DNA of 64,000 nucleotides, taken from Hypomyces perniciosus (lineage: Eukaryota > Ascomycota > Sordariomycetes > Hypocreales > Hypocreaceae). Position numbers and translations under genes: made by a program. Shown in pieces: positions 41,284 through 54,420 of this stretch (positions are counted from its first letter, which is position 1; each line of letters opens with the position of its first letter). The stretch is taken from assembly GCA_008477525.1 (NCBI GenBank), contig SPDT01000007.1:3224001-3288000 (forward strand). The letters run 5' to 3'. The notes below the pieces were generated by a model that saw only the letters and a program-made list of their open reading frames with translations, searched no databases and was not told the origin of the DNA.

Positions 41284-42404
41284 ATATAGATTATTTAATA
41301 TATAAAATATAAAGCAGCCTTTTAAATAAAGTTTAAAATATTATATAATATATTTATTACTATATAGGCCTTTATAGTTTATTTTTTAATATATATTTTA
41401 AAGTTAAGCTTTTATTAAAGAAAATACTTAACTATTTAATTCCTTTTTTTTAAATATAGTTTTTTTTAAATATTATTATATATTATTAATAAATTATTTT
41501 ATAAATAATACTTTAAAAAAAATATATTACTTTTATTTTTTTAAATTAAATAATATTATATTATCTTTATTTTATTATTAAAATTTCTATATTATAATTA
41601 TAGCTTAAATTATTATTTAATTAATAAAATCATTAATAAATAAAAATACTATATTATTTATATAGTTAAACTTTTATAGTTTATTAAAAAAAGATTATTT
41701 AATAGCTGCTATTTAAAATTAAAGAAAAGTAATAAATAAATCATATATTTTAACTATATATAATAAAATAAAAATTAAAAATAATAATAATTTTTAAAAG
41801 AGTTTATAATTTAAAGGAAATAATTAAATTATTATCTTTTATAATTTTATTTAAACTTTATAGTTTATTATAAAAAAGGCTTATTTAATTATATAATTAA
41901 ATTAACTTTATTTTTATAGTTAAAGTATTAATTTATTAATAAAGATTATATTAAAAGCCTTTTAAATATTAATTATAATAAAGGTAGTTATTTTATTATT
42001 ATAAAAAGTTAATTTAATTTTATAAATTAAAGCTATAATTCAATTAATATTAAATCTTCTTAAAAAGCGCTGGCTTATTTAATATATAATATTTATTATA
42101 TAATTATAGTATATATAATTTTTCATGTAATAAAGCGTTTAAGTTTTTTATTTAAATAAAAAAAAAGATTAGCCTTTAAGCTTTTAAAGATAATAAATCT
42201 TTTTTCTTTAATTTAAAGATTATTATTACTTTAATTAACTTAAAAGCTAATAGGTAATATTTAATTTTAAGGTAAGTTTTATAAAGGGAGTAAATATATT
42301 CTTTACTTATTAGCTAGTAAAGCTATAAAAGGTCTATTATAATATTATTAATATTTAGGGATATATTTTTTTATATAAATTATAGCTGCTACTGCTTTAT
42401 TTAA
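41284..42404 (-). mobile_element. LINE copy 2, continuation
   Basis: Picks up exactly where 36112 stopped and follows LINE copy 1 (about 22870-23980). It ends where the R2 5' LTR begins at about 42405, so its upstream part is lost. Confidence 0.72.
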
Positions 42405-42477
42405 TCAAAATAACTATACTAGTCTAGATCTCTTTATTTATTAGTTAGCTTAATAGAACTATACTTCTTCACTAACA
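42405..42477 (+). mobile_element. 5' LTR of plus-strand R2 gypsy element (truncated or decayed start)
   Basis: The right half matches the 3' LTR (CTATACTAGTCTAGATC through CTTCACTAACA). The first 60-70 bp of the LTR are missing. The R2 leader follows directly. Confidence 0.65.
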
Positions 42478-45400
42478 CTTTATCTATATTAACTGGTAGC
42501 AATTGCATTAAATAGTTACAATACTGTATATAATTCTATTTTTTCTTTTTAATTTAACAATTATCCTTTATTTTTACTGCTGCTGTAAGGTATAGAGTAA
42601 TAGAAGAGATAATCTAATCTATTTAACTGACTAACAAAATTAGTGAATATATATAGTTTTAGATAACATTATTTATTAATCCCAATATCTATATATATTT
42701 ATTTTAATTAACTACTTATATACTCTAATTCTATTAATAAACGAAATAAAAATTATAAATAGCCTTATATAATAAATAACTAGTAATACTTTTAAAAGAA
42801 TAAAGGAATTATATTGAATTAATTACACTAATAAGAAATAAACATTTACAGCATTTATTTAGTAATAAAGAATTAAAATTAAAAAAAACTAATAAAATAT
42901 TAATAATATTATATTTATTAACTATATAACCTTTTATATACTAGCTAGATATATATAAGTTAAGCTAAATGCATTATATTAGTATATCTTAACACTTAAG
43001 CAATTTAATAACCGCGCTTTATAATTTAACCTTAATTGTTGTATTAATAGTATTAAGCCTTTTAATTAAAATAAAAGGTTAAAAGCGGGGTTTATAGACT
43101 ACAGTATTAGCTTTTTTTATTATATTAATTATATTTACCCCACTAAATTTAAAAATTAATACCTTTATTACTTTTACTCCTTTTAATATTTATAATATTA
43201 TTATTAATATTACTACAAACAGCTTTAAGCCAGAAAGCTTATAAATCCTGATTACTTATATTTATTATATTAACTTTTACATTTTTATTAATTAATTCCT
43301 TTATTTATAATATATTAAAGTTAACATCCTAAATATAATTAATTTAATAATAATCCTAGTTTAATTATAATTATAATTAAAATGCTAATTAATAGTTTAT
43401 TAATTTATCTGAAAACCTAACACTTCTTTTATTAAATTTATAAGCTTAAACGTTAATATTAACCCCTATAGCCCTAATACCCTTATACCTAGATATATTA
43501 AACTCAATAAATATTTAAAGTTAACAAAACCTATAATAAACCCTATAACCTACTCTACTAGCTTTATTAATAATACTATTTAATAAATAATTTTAAATAT
43601 TATTTAAATATCTTTTAAAGATAGTTTAAAATATTTTAAATTAACTGGCGGCTATAACTGTATAAAGTAATAGCGCTTATAATAAATAAAAGCTAATAAG
43701 GATTAGATTTTTTAATCTTAGTTTAAATAAATCTTATAAAGGAATAGACGCTATTTAAATAGGCAGTAATACTATATAGTATAATATTAACTTATTTACA
43801 GAAAGTATTAAAGATAATATAATAAACTTTAAATAAAGAGAGATAATTTTAATAAACCTATTATAATTATTTAAAGGGAAAGTTTAAATTTAATAAATTA
43901 ATATTTTATAATTAAGTAAATAAAGAAATATTAAGCTATTATTAATAACTTAAATTAATATTTTATGTAACTAATTCTAGATAAATAAAATCAAAGTATT
44001 AATAAAACTAGCGAATATAATATATATAGAGAATAACTATAAAGACAGTACAGATATTAAAGAATAAGCTATACAGTTAATTTAAATAGCTAAAGCTACT
44101 AGCTTTATTACTTTAAAACAGCAGCTTACTTAAATTTATATCTATATTAACCTATTTTTATGAAAAATCCTATTTAAACCTAATATAGTAATAAAATTAA
44201 ATAAATATTTTAATTACTTATATAAAAAATAATAAGGCTAATAAATAGCATTTAATAAATCCCTTTTATTAAATACTATTATATTGCATTATTAAAAGTA
44301 TTTATTAACTGTATTTTATTTAATTATATATTATATAAATAAATAAAAATATACAGCTATTATAGCTAAAACTATTATAGACAGGAATAGATAGAATTAA
44401 ATAGTATATTTTATAGATAGATAGGTTATAATATTAAAGGAGGTTATATTAATATTTATTTATATATATTATACTAGTTAAATAACTTTTTCTGCAGTTA
44501 TAGATATATAAATTATAGCAGTAACTTTTACAGCTATAAACGCTATTATTATAATATTTAACGCTAAGTAAATATATAATTTATACCCCCTTTAAGAAAC
44601 TAGTATAAAAATAGAAATAATTAAAGTAATAGATAATATTTCCGCTAATAAATACTAAAATAATATATTTAAAATAACTATATTTACTATTAAAAGAGAG
44701 ATAATAAAGATATTTATATTAATCTTAAAGAAAAAAGAGTTAAAGAATTAAAGAAATAATTAAAAATCAATAAATATTGAACTATTAAAGAATTTACTAT
44801 TATTAATTATATTAAAGAATATAACTTAAATATTTAAATTAAAAAATCTATTTATAGAAAGTTTAATATAATAAAATCTAAGCCCAAAAGGGAAACTAGA
44901 AAAACTAAATAACTATTACTTTTATTTAAGCCCTTTAAACTGCTGCGTAAAATATATAAAATTAATATAAATAACTTATAGGATTACTGAAAATGCAGTA
45001 TATACTTTAATAAATAAACTAATTTAATAAAATATATTTTTACTAATAGCTATAATAAATTAAATGTAAAAAGGTTAAGCTTAAACTTAAAAAGCTTAAA
45101 GACTTAAAATAAAGAAAAAGGAATTGCTGCTTTTATTAAAGAAAATAAAGAATAAAGGCAGTAAGATTCACTGGAAAGAGATATAAATTATATCTTCCAG
45201 CTAAATTAAATAATTAAAGTATATTAAAAGAGAGTATTATATTTAATAAAGTACAGCTATATAAAGATAAACCTTAAATTTAATTTAAAAGTAAAATTTA
45301 TTATAGTAGCAGTAAATATAAAATATTTAAATATTTTAATAGATAAAGATTAATTGCAGAATTATTCTTTTAATATAAAAATCTTTATAGTAAATAGATT

Positions 45401-46529
45401 AAAGTTAATATAAAGAGTATTAAAATTATTTAAAATTAATAAAAAAATAAAATTTAACTTTTATATTATAGGTATAATTAAAGGCATTATAGTATATATA
45501 TACTTTACTATTAAAGTATAGTTTATAAAAGACTTTAAGTTAAATATATTTATTAATATAAACTTCCTAGCCAAATATAATATAAATATATTAATATTGC
45601 AGAACTATATAATAATTAAAGTAATATATAAAATAAATATATTATTTAAAGTATAAATTAAGTTAAAGTCAATATACTATTATATAAAGGTATTATATAA
45701 AACACTGTTATATTAATATATTTAATAAAATAAATTAAAGTATATTATATATATCTTAATAAAAGAGATTTATAGTTTATATAGCAGGTATATTATTTTA
45801 TATCTATATTAGACAGTATATTAGATTATATATATAGTTTAGATATATTAAGTATAATAGTAATATCAAGTTAAGTAATAATTATAAATAATTTAAATAG
45901 CTTAATAAAACTAATAAAAAATAAAAAAATTAGATATTTAAATAATTATAATAGAGATAAATATATTATTATATTATAGGAAAAAGCTATAGCGCTGATA
46001 GTCTATTTAAATAATATAAATAAATAAAGAAATTTCAAGATAATAAATAACTTTAAAGATATTTTATAAATATCGGATAAAGAATTAAAAGAAAACCTTA
46101 TCGCTATATTTAAATAAAGGTAAAATATATTAAAAAATGGAATAGTAGTTAGATTAATAGATATCTTTAAAAGTTAAATGAGAGAAGGAGTATATATTTA
46201 TAAAATCAATTTAAATAAAGCAGTATAATTAATAAAGATAATTAAATTATATAATATTTAAAAAGATAAAGGAATTATTTTTATAAATAAAGATAAAAAA
46301 AATAAAAATAGACTTAATTAATAATTAGCAGAATAAGAAATTAGCGGCTAAACTATATCTATTAAGACTAAAAAATTATAAAGTTTTAAATAAAATAATA
46401 AATAAACTCTATATATAAGGTCAGATATTATAAATAAAAAAGCTAACTTTATTTAAATACTTAGTCTTTATTGTCTAGTATATAATAAATAATAAAAAAA
46501 AGTAAAAATAATAATAAACCTTTAATAAT

Positions 46530-47030
46530 TAAATAAAATTACTATATTAAATATTTACTTAATACTATTATAAAAAAAGTCATTATAAAACTAAAAGGAA
46601 AAAAGTATATCTCTATATTAAATGCATTAGCCTTTTTTTATTAACTTTTAATCTATAAAAACTATAACAACTAAATAATTTTAATAATACTTTAAAGATT
46701 AAAGATATTATATATTATTATTATAAAATTTAAAAATAGTTTATTATTTATATAAAAATTTATAAATTAATAACTATATTATATAAAATATTTTATTTAA
46801 GCCTATATTAATAATATTATAGTTTTTAGCAATATATTTAAAAAATATTATTAGTATTTAATAAATTTATTTAAGTTATTTAAAAAACTTTATTTTACTA
46901 TAAACCTTTAAAAATTATTTTATGGATACCTTTTAATAAAACCGCTTAGTGTTAAAATAAATATATTAAAATTAAGTATTATAGTAGATTAAATAAAGGC
47001 ATTAAAAAAATTAAAATACCTATAATATTA
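46530..47030 (+). pseudogene. Gypsy reverse transcriptase relic
   Basis: At 46801-46842 the frame reads AYINNIIVFSNIFK, corresponding to the catalytic YIDD box of Ty3/gypsy reverse transcriptases with both Asp codons (GAT) changed to Asn (AAT). About 45-80 residues downstream come GYLLIKPL and KINILKLSI, then IKALKKLKYL, the connection region typical of fungal gypsy polymerases. Upstream KEKSISLY matches the KLDxxxGYHQ region in decayed form. Many TAA/TAG codons stand where Gln and Trp are expected. The G-to-A pattern is what RIP produces. Confidence 0.75.
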
Positions 47031-50000
47031 ATAGATTTAAAAATATATTTAAAATAGTAATATTTCTAAAAAGATTTATTTATAAATTTTAAATAAAAAC
47101 TAAACTATTAAAAAATATAAAATAATATTATTAATATAACTATATAAAAATAATAAATTAATTAAAAAATTAATTAAAAAAGTAAAAGCTTTTAAAATAT
47201 AAAAAGTTATATTTAAATTAATAGAAATTAAAAAAGAGTTATTTTAAATATTATAAAGTTATTTAATAAAAGAGATAAAACTGCACTATTATAACTTAAA
47301 CAGACTAATATTCTTTAAATTAAACGCTAGCAGAAAAAGAATAGGCCTGTTTATTTTCTATATTAAAATAAAATAAAATAGTTATATTATACTGTAATAA
47401 AAGATTTAAGTAATTTTATTTTTTAATTAACTTTCATTAAAGTTAAAATAATACTTTAAATTAATAGTACTAAAAGTAGTATATTTAATATAAGTATATA
47501 AACAGCTAAAAGTTATACCTTTAATAAAAAGCTAGCTTAAATAATTAAAATACTAAAAATATAAAAAAAGCTAAATATATATATATAACTAATATAAAAA
47601 AGAAAATTAAAGAAATACAGCTATTATTTATAATAAAAGATAATTGTTTTTATTAAATTAAATAAAATAAAATAAAATTACTATATATACCCTAAAACTA
47701 TATACTATAAATCTTAAAAGCAGCCTATAATAAAAATTTTTACACTAATATATATAAAACAATTATAGCTTTAAAGGACTATTTTTTATAGGAAAGTAAA
47801 GTAAATTAAAAAATAGGTAAAATACTATAAAATATATTTAAAAAAATATAATAAATAAGCAATAATAACTAAAAGAAGTATAACCAATATTTACATTAAC
47901 TTAACTATACTATATAGTTATAATTAACTTTATTATAAAATTATTAAAAGAGAAGTTTAAATTATTTTAAAAACTGCCTAAAAATAATAATTTATTTAAT
48001 GCATTAATAATAATAACCTATAAATAATTATAGAAAATAATATTAATATTAAAATTAAAAAAGTATAAAGCAGTTAAATAAATATAAGTATTTTTATAAC
48101 TACTATTACTTTGCAATTAAAGTATCTTTAAAGTTATTATTAGTAATTACAATAAAAGATTTATATTTAATTTTTAGCAATAAATCTTTTAAAGTAATAA
48201 AAATTTAATTAAAATTTAATATTAGCTATTATTTATAAATAAATAAAAGCTTTAAATAGAAAAATTAAACAGTAAAAATAGCTATATAATATTATATAGT
48301 AATATTAAAAATACTTTAGACAGAAATTATTTTATCTTTATAATTTACGCTAAATAATATTATTAATACTTTATTAAAAAATTTATTAAATAAAATAATA
48401 TTTAGATTTAAATTAAATAAATGAATAGACTTATTTAAATAAAACTTAAAAATAAACTAAAAGGCAATAAATATATTATATTAACTATATATAAAGGAAG
48501 TATAGTATATAATAGATATTGCAGCAATAAATGCTGAATGTTTATATAATAAAATATATAGGCTAATAAAATTCTAAGTAAAAGATAAAATATATTTAAA
48601 CTTTATAAAAGATATTATTTATTTAAAAATCTATTATAAAAATAGTCTTAACAATAAGTAAAACCTTTTAAAGTAGTTAAAAAAGTTAATTTATTAATAT
48701 ATAGACTAAAATTCCTTTTAAAATAGAAAATATATAATATTATTTTAATAGTATATCTATACCTAAGCTTAAAAGAAGTAAATTTATTTAATAAGCAGGG
48801 AAAGCTATTAGGCCTAGTAATAGTTAAAGGTAAAAGAGAATAAAAAGTAAAGAAAATAATAAAAAATTAAATAAATTAAAAAAATAATATTTTTAAATTA
48901 AATATTTAATTTAATAGAAAAGATATAGTATAGAGTATAATAAATAGATTAAATAAAGATAATTAATCTTAATAATAGTAGATATTATATAAAAATTCAA
49001 AAAGGAATACTTAGCTAAAAACCTCTATAAGCAGATATTAGTAAAAGAAGTTAAAAAGGTAATAAATATCCTGTAAATAAATATTTAAATATAGTTATTA
49101 ATAAAAACTATAAAGAAATTATAATAGAAAAAGAAAAGGGAATTTTATATTAAAAGTTATCTCTTTACTTTAAAGCGCAATAGACAGTAAATAAAAGGAG
49201 TATAAATACTATAAATCAAATAATAAATATAAATAGCTGCTAGCTGTAAAACCCTTTATTATAGATTTAATCTTTATAAAAACTTCTCTCTCTCTTTTTT
49301 TTCTTTTTACTTTTTTTACTCTTTTTTTTACTTTTTCCCTATTATTATTACTTTTATAAAGAATTTTTAACTATATATCTTTACCTGCCTTAAAAGTATA
49401 TTATTTTATATACTATTACTGGATTATATAAATATACTCTTATCAATTTAAATATTTATTTTATTAACTTAAATAAATTAATTTAATCCTACTAATATAG
49501 TAAATTACTATATTACTATAAAGAGAATTAATATTAAAGCTATATTAAAAAAAGTAAAATTTATTTAAACTAATAAAAAAAGCAAAGCGCTTAATTAAAA
49601 CTTTAATTTTAAAGTATAATAAAATAAGTATATAGCAATATAAAGATATAAAAAAATAGAAATAAAAATATATATTAATAAAAAAAGCAGTTAAAAATAC
49701 TTTTTATTTAATTAAAATAAAGGTATAATATTATTTAATATACTTTAAAGTATATATTAATATATATATATATATATATAAGTATTAAAAGTAAAGATTT
49801 TCTTAAATTAACTATAATATTAAAATACAAATAAAAAACTAATAATAGTTAAAAAAATAGATTTAAACTATAAAAAAAGTTTATAGCCTACTAGCTATAA
49901 CAGTAATTATAATTATTATTATCTTTAATATTAAAGGAATAAACCCTTTTACTAGTAAAAGATTAATTAATTTCCTTTTAAATTATCAAATATTTAACCT

Positions 50001-50274
50001 TACCTTAATTACAATTAAATATTATACTATAATTAATAATAAGATTTTCCTAGTATAAAGAGTTTTAGCTAAAATAAAAAATGAATTTAAAGAAATAAAA
50101 AGAATAATAATAGAAAATAAACTAAAAAAATAAAAAAGTTTAATAATAACTTTATAAGAATATATAGCAGTTAATAGTAATAATATAAACTTAATAAATA
50201 AAGATAATAAAATAGATAAAGTATTAAATAAAAAAGAGAATAATATTAAAGATATAATAAAAACTATAAATACT

Positions 50275-50897
50275 TGTGGCGACAGCCTCAATGCGGCCTT
50301 TCGTGCGTGGGGTTGCTGAAGACTCGATGCGTCGGTGGAAGAGTTCATCTTCTTCCTTTAGCTTCTGCAGCGCTTGCTTGATTGCATAAATTGGTTCATC
50401 AGGATTGTTGTCCCAGCTTGCCGGATATGTGTTGGTTGTCTGTTCCTGTGGGTGTCGCTCAGAAAAGCTTGAAAGTTTATCGAATTCTGCAGCCGCTAAT
50501 TGTCGAAACAACGGATATTGTGAGTCACACTGCTGCAAAAAGGCCAGGATAGTTGGAATTAGTTGGGCGGCTTGGATCCGCTCCATTCTGGATAAGGTGT
50601 GTTGTTGTTGTTATTGTTGCTGGCGCCTAAGGCTAGGTGGTATCGCAGTGTGTTCGAACTGTTTTTTGCGATTAAATGGTGTTGTATACCGCGTTAGTCT
50701 ACGCCATATGCAACTAAAAGGTGAAATTGCTACTAATTGTCATAACGTGATCGAGGAAAGCTCTTAAAGCAGAAAAAAGTGGGATAAAAAAGACTAACTA
50801 ATAGAGCTAACTGAAGGAGAAGCAAAGCTATATCATGTAATGTCATCTATTATAAAGTGGCAACAGCTCTCGAGCTGTTGTCAGGCACCTCTGTGCC
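50275..50897 (-). mobile_element. Non-decayed hAT-like derivative (family A) with a coding fragment
   Basis: A GC-rich island with sharp edges in AT-rich R2 sequence. About 160 bp at its right end (50740-50897) are the family-A MITE in minus orientation, ending in the GGCAC/GTGCC hairpin. AATACT occurs at both outer edges (50269-50274 and 50898-50903), a likely target duplication. The left end, GGCGACAGCC, is only loosely an inverted repeat of GGCACAGAGG. It is probably an internally deleted transposon carrying the start of a gene. Confidence 0.65.
50280..50586 (-). CDS. Open coding fragment of unknown identity, truncated
   Basis: Minus-strand frame from Met at 50586 (MERIQAAQLIPTILAFLQQC...) open for about 102 residues to the edge of the island, after which it runs into AT-rich DNA and ends at 50224. 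The fragment is mostly polar and looks helical (LQQCDSQYPLFRQLAAAEFD; IKQALQKLKEEDELFHRR). Codon use and GC content are like host genes. Upstream on the same strand is a CAA-rich leader. I do not recognise the family. It may be the N-terminus of the parent transposon's protein or a captured host exon. No stop or splice site within the island closes it. Confidence 0.4.
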
Positions 50898-51921
50898 AAT
50901 ACTGCTATAATATTTAAAGTAATATATTAAAATATAGCTAGCTTTTTATTAATATTAAATAAAGGGGAAATATTAATAATAATAAAAAGACTTTACTTTA
51001 GCTAAATAATAGAAACTAAAACTATTAACTGCATTATAAAGGAAAAAGCTATTAAAAGACTTTAATTATTAATAAAAGAGATAATAAAAACTAATAACTT
51101 TAAGAACTTAATGGCGAGAATTATGAATTAAATATTACAATATAATATTTTAATATTAAATATAATACTAAAAGAGAAGTTAAAAATATAGGTATACTAA
51201 ATAAAATACTATTAAATTGCTAGATAAGTAATAGAGGCAATAAATAACCTATATAAATATTAATAAATATAAATATAGAAAAAACTAGTATTATAATTAT
51301 AGGCAGTAAACCTAATAATAATAATTATTATTAATATTAATATTATTAAGTAATAATATAGTTATTTAAAAATAGGATAAATATTAATTATTGCATTTAA
51401 CTGGTTATTTAAGTATATTAAATAAATAGAATTGCAGTCTAAAAACCTATAAAAGATAATAATAAAATTAACTAATTTAGTAGATAAGTAAATAAGTATT
51501 ATTAAAAAGCTAACTATAGTTAATTAAAAACTCTAGTAAACTTGAACTTAATTAGTCTTAAACTTTATACTACTGTAAAAATAAAAAAATAGAGCTGAAA
51601 TTCCGGATAAGGTTATTAAAGAAGTGAAAAAGTTTATAAATACAAGCAGATAAAGTATTAATATTAGTTTATATATTAAAGCGTTAATAAAGACAATTAA
51701 ACGCTAATATAGAAAGTCAATAAAGTTAAAGGAAAATTAATAGATAGTTATTTTTTTTCTTTTTTTTTCTATTTTTTCTGTTTTTTTTTTCTTTTCTTTT
51801 ATATCTTTTTATTTTATTCCTTTATTTTTCTTAATCCTTACTGTCTTTAACTTTACTTTATAGATAAATATAAGGAATAATAATAGTTGGGATAACTGCA
51901 ACTTTTCTTAGAAGGGGGAGT

Positions 51922-52065
51922 TAATATATGCGTTAGGTGTTACTGTATACTTAATCCAGAGGACCGCAGGTTATATGCATTATCACGTACAATCATACTA
52001 GTCTAGATCTCTCTGCTTATTAGCTAGCTAAATAGAACCATACTTCTTCACCAACACATCATATA
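51922..52065 (+). mobile_element. 3' LTR of R2 gypsy element
   Basis: A 144-bp LTR next to the polypurine tract. It begins TAATATATGCGTTAGG (TG start decayed; TGATATAT in the copy at 34401) and ends CTTCACCAACA. It is less decayed than the 5' LTR. Its homologues are at 8588-8724, 34267-34401, 42405-42477 and about 53893-54013. Confidence 0.75.
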
Positions 52066-53526
52066 TATCAATTTTATATATATTATTAAAATTAAAAACT
52101 TTAAAAAACTATTTTTATATTATTTAATATTAAGGATAAATTTAAATGATAATCTAGACTTTATTTTTATTATTAAATTTAATATAGAATTTAATATCTT
52201 TTTATTAAAGCTTTTTAATAAATACTTATATAGTAATTAAGCTATTAAATGACTTTTTTTTAATCTTTTCATAATTATTATAAATATCTTTTTTATAAAA
52301 TAAATTATATTTAAAGTTGACCTTTTATATAAAGTTAATTATTTTATAAACTTTAATTATAGCTTTTTTAATTAAACTTTACTCCTTTAACTATTAAATC
52401 AAAGTTTATTAGTAAGAAATATTATAAATAAATAAATTAAAGGACTATTTATAATTATATTAATCATTAATTATATTATATATTTACTTTTAATTAATTA
52501 ATATTTAAGTTTTAATAATAATTTTAATAAAATAATTAAGCTTTTAAGTTAAAGATTGATAAACATTAATACTTTATAATAACTACTATAAGCCTTTATT
52601 ATAAATAAAGGAAATCAATACTAATTAGCTAATACTATTAATTATATACGTTTTAAAAATTAACTATTTAATAAAAGTAATATTATTATTAATATAAAAG
52701 TTATAAAGGAAATTCTTAATATTTATATATATATTAAACTATTATAATAGCAGTAAAAGTAAAATGAATTAATGAATGTAATTGTTATTAAAAAAGTATT
52801 ATAAAAATTAATAGGCTTATTTAATTAAGTAAATATAATAGGTTTAAGACTTTTAAGTATATTAAAAATAAAATTTAAATATATTTTAAATTATTGCATT
52901 AATAATAGCTTTATAAAAGGCAGCTTTATAAAAAGCAGCGCTATTAAAAAAAGATTTTTTAATTATAGCCTTAATTAGCCTAAACTCTTTTAGCGCTATG
53001 TTTTTTATCTAGGGTTTTCTATTATAATGTAATATAGTGGTATAGGCAATATAAAATCAGCTAAAAAAAGTCTGCCTTACTTCCTATATAAATAAACATT
53101 TAGACCTATATAAATAACAATTCTCTATAATAATAATAAATTTAATTACTTTATTAAATAAAAATATTATACTGCTATATAATAATGAATTAAAAACCTA
53201 TAAAATTAAAAAAAAAACATAATATAAAACTTTTATAAAAGAAATTTAAAAAAAACTAAGTTTATTATAATAAATATTAAAAGGAACTATAAAAAAGGAA
53301 AAAAAGGAAATAATTAAAAAAAAAAACTAAAGCTTATAAAGTATTAATTAAAAACTATATTATATTAAAGCCTACAATTAAACTATATATTATTAATATT
53401 AAAAAATATGTAATTTACTTTATTTACCTTTATATTAAAAGTATTCAAATAAATTATTTAGAATTTTAATTTATATAAATAATATAGGTATTTGCGGCTA
53501 AATGGTATAATAAAGAGGGGGGGTAT
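52066..53526 (+). mobile_element. Decayed retroelement interior, 3' end of an R1 copy
   Basis: AT-rich DNA that ends with a polypurine tract (about 53513-53526, GAGGGGGGGTAT) directly before an R1 LTR in plus orientation. It is therefore the 3' part of a plus-strand R1 element, cut at its left by the R2 element. Domains are not readable. Confidence 0.55.
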
Positions 53527-53694
53527 TGTTATAATATTAACTATAATGCGATATTAATGCCTTGTTATATAAGCTCTGGTTATATAACTAGGCCTTAATG
53601 CGTTCCTAGCTATAGCTTTTTATAGAGCCTTAGGGCTTTCTCGCTCTTTACGGTATAACAACGATATTTGCCTTAACCTGCCTTTCTGTACTGT
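53527..53694 (+). mobile_element. 3' LTR of family R1
   Basis: Starts TGTTATAATATTAAC after the polypurine tract and is the reverse complement of 7831-7999 with the same length. It is moderately RIP-decayed compared with 1-148. Confidence 0.72.
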
Positions 53695-53713
53695 AATAAA
53701 AGTCGTTTAAAAC

Positions 53714-54013
53714 TATATGTATTAATTAGTGTTATTAGTTTAATTAAGTAAATTAAATTATTTCTTTTATTACTTTATACTTTATAGCAGCAGTAAAGAT
53801 AAAGAATAATTTCTAGATTGAAAAAAAAATTATACATAGTATTATAACTATTTAAAGTAATTGCTATTAGTTAATATAAATAATATATTAATAAAGAAAT
53901 ATAATTCTATTAAGTTAATTAACGAATAGAGAGATCTAGACTAGTGTGGTTGTATATAATAATGCATGTAATATAAGATCCTCTAGATTAAGTGTATAGT
54001 TACACCTAACGTA
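53714..54013 (-). mobile_element. Fragment of R2 element: leader plus 5' LTR (minus)
   Basis: Matches 34090-34401 along its whole length. The LTR part is about 53893-54013. The GC-rich MITE at 54022 sits directly beyond it, and no R2 interior follows. Confidence 0.65.
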
Positions 54014-54021
54014 TATATTAA

Positions 54022-54420
54022 GAGTTATTGCTATTTGGGCAGTAGCTTTTTGCTATTCGGGCAGTAAGGGCCCACATCTATCCCAGCTTGGGCCTAGCTC
54101 CGCGCTATCTATAAGGCTATAGTAAAATACAGTACAGCACACTGGATTTCGCGGAGGCCACATAAACGGCGCCTTAGGACCTGACTGTACACAGAATAGC
54201 CAATAACCCGGGTTTCTTTATATAAAGTTATTTCGCTGAATTTAGTGGCCTTTTTATGTATATATATGCGAATAGCTTTAATCTGGTATTTAATGCATTT
54301 TGGAGCTTTTATAGTTTACACTATATTTTGGCGGGGCTTTATAGATAGCGCGAAGCTAACCTAAAAATAGAAGGTCTACTGCCCGAATCGTAAAAAGCTA
54401 CTGCCCGAATAGTAATACTC
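54022..54420. mobile_element. GC-rich MITE with 8-bp target duplication
   Basis: A 399-bp non-decayed element flanked by a perfect 8-bp duplication, TATATTAA (54014-54021 and 54421-54428). The inverted ends are about 47 bp: GAGTTATTGCTATTTGGGCA on the left and, reverse-complemented, GAGTATTACTATTCGGGCAG on the right. Each end holds two tandem copies of CTATTCGGGCAGTAGCTTTTT-like sequence. It has no coding capacity. An 8-bp duplication fits hAT, though the ends are not CAGRG. Confidence 0.8.

Larger units (their letters stand above)
42478..51921 (+). mobile_element. Ty3/gypsy element R2, interior, RIP-decayed
   Basis: Between two R2 LTRs in direct orientation, with a polypurine tract GAAGGGGGAG at 51911-51920. 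Readable relics in order: leader (42478-42660), gag-like region, reverse transcriptase (about 46530-47030), RNase H-like LFFKLNASRKRIG (about 47310), and an integrase C-terminal stretch with KVKDKIYLN (about 48570). Then comes about 2.5 kb of protein-like but unassigned sequence up to the polypurine tract, interrupted by the hAT derivative at 50275-50897. It is non-functional. Confidence 0.72.

Noticed and set aside
50405..50767. Cys-rich plus-strand open frame of 120 codons
   Set aside because: It is antisense to the MERIQ fragment, crosses into family-A MITE sequence and shows no domain. The Cys runs come from the (TTG)n stretch.
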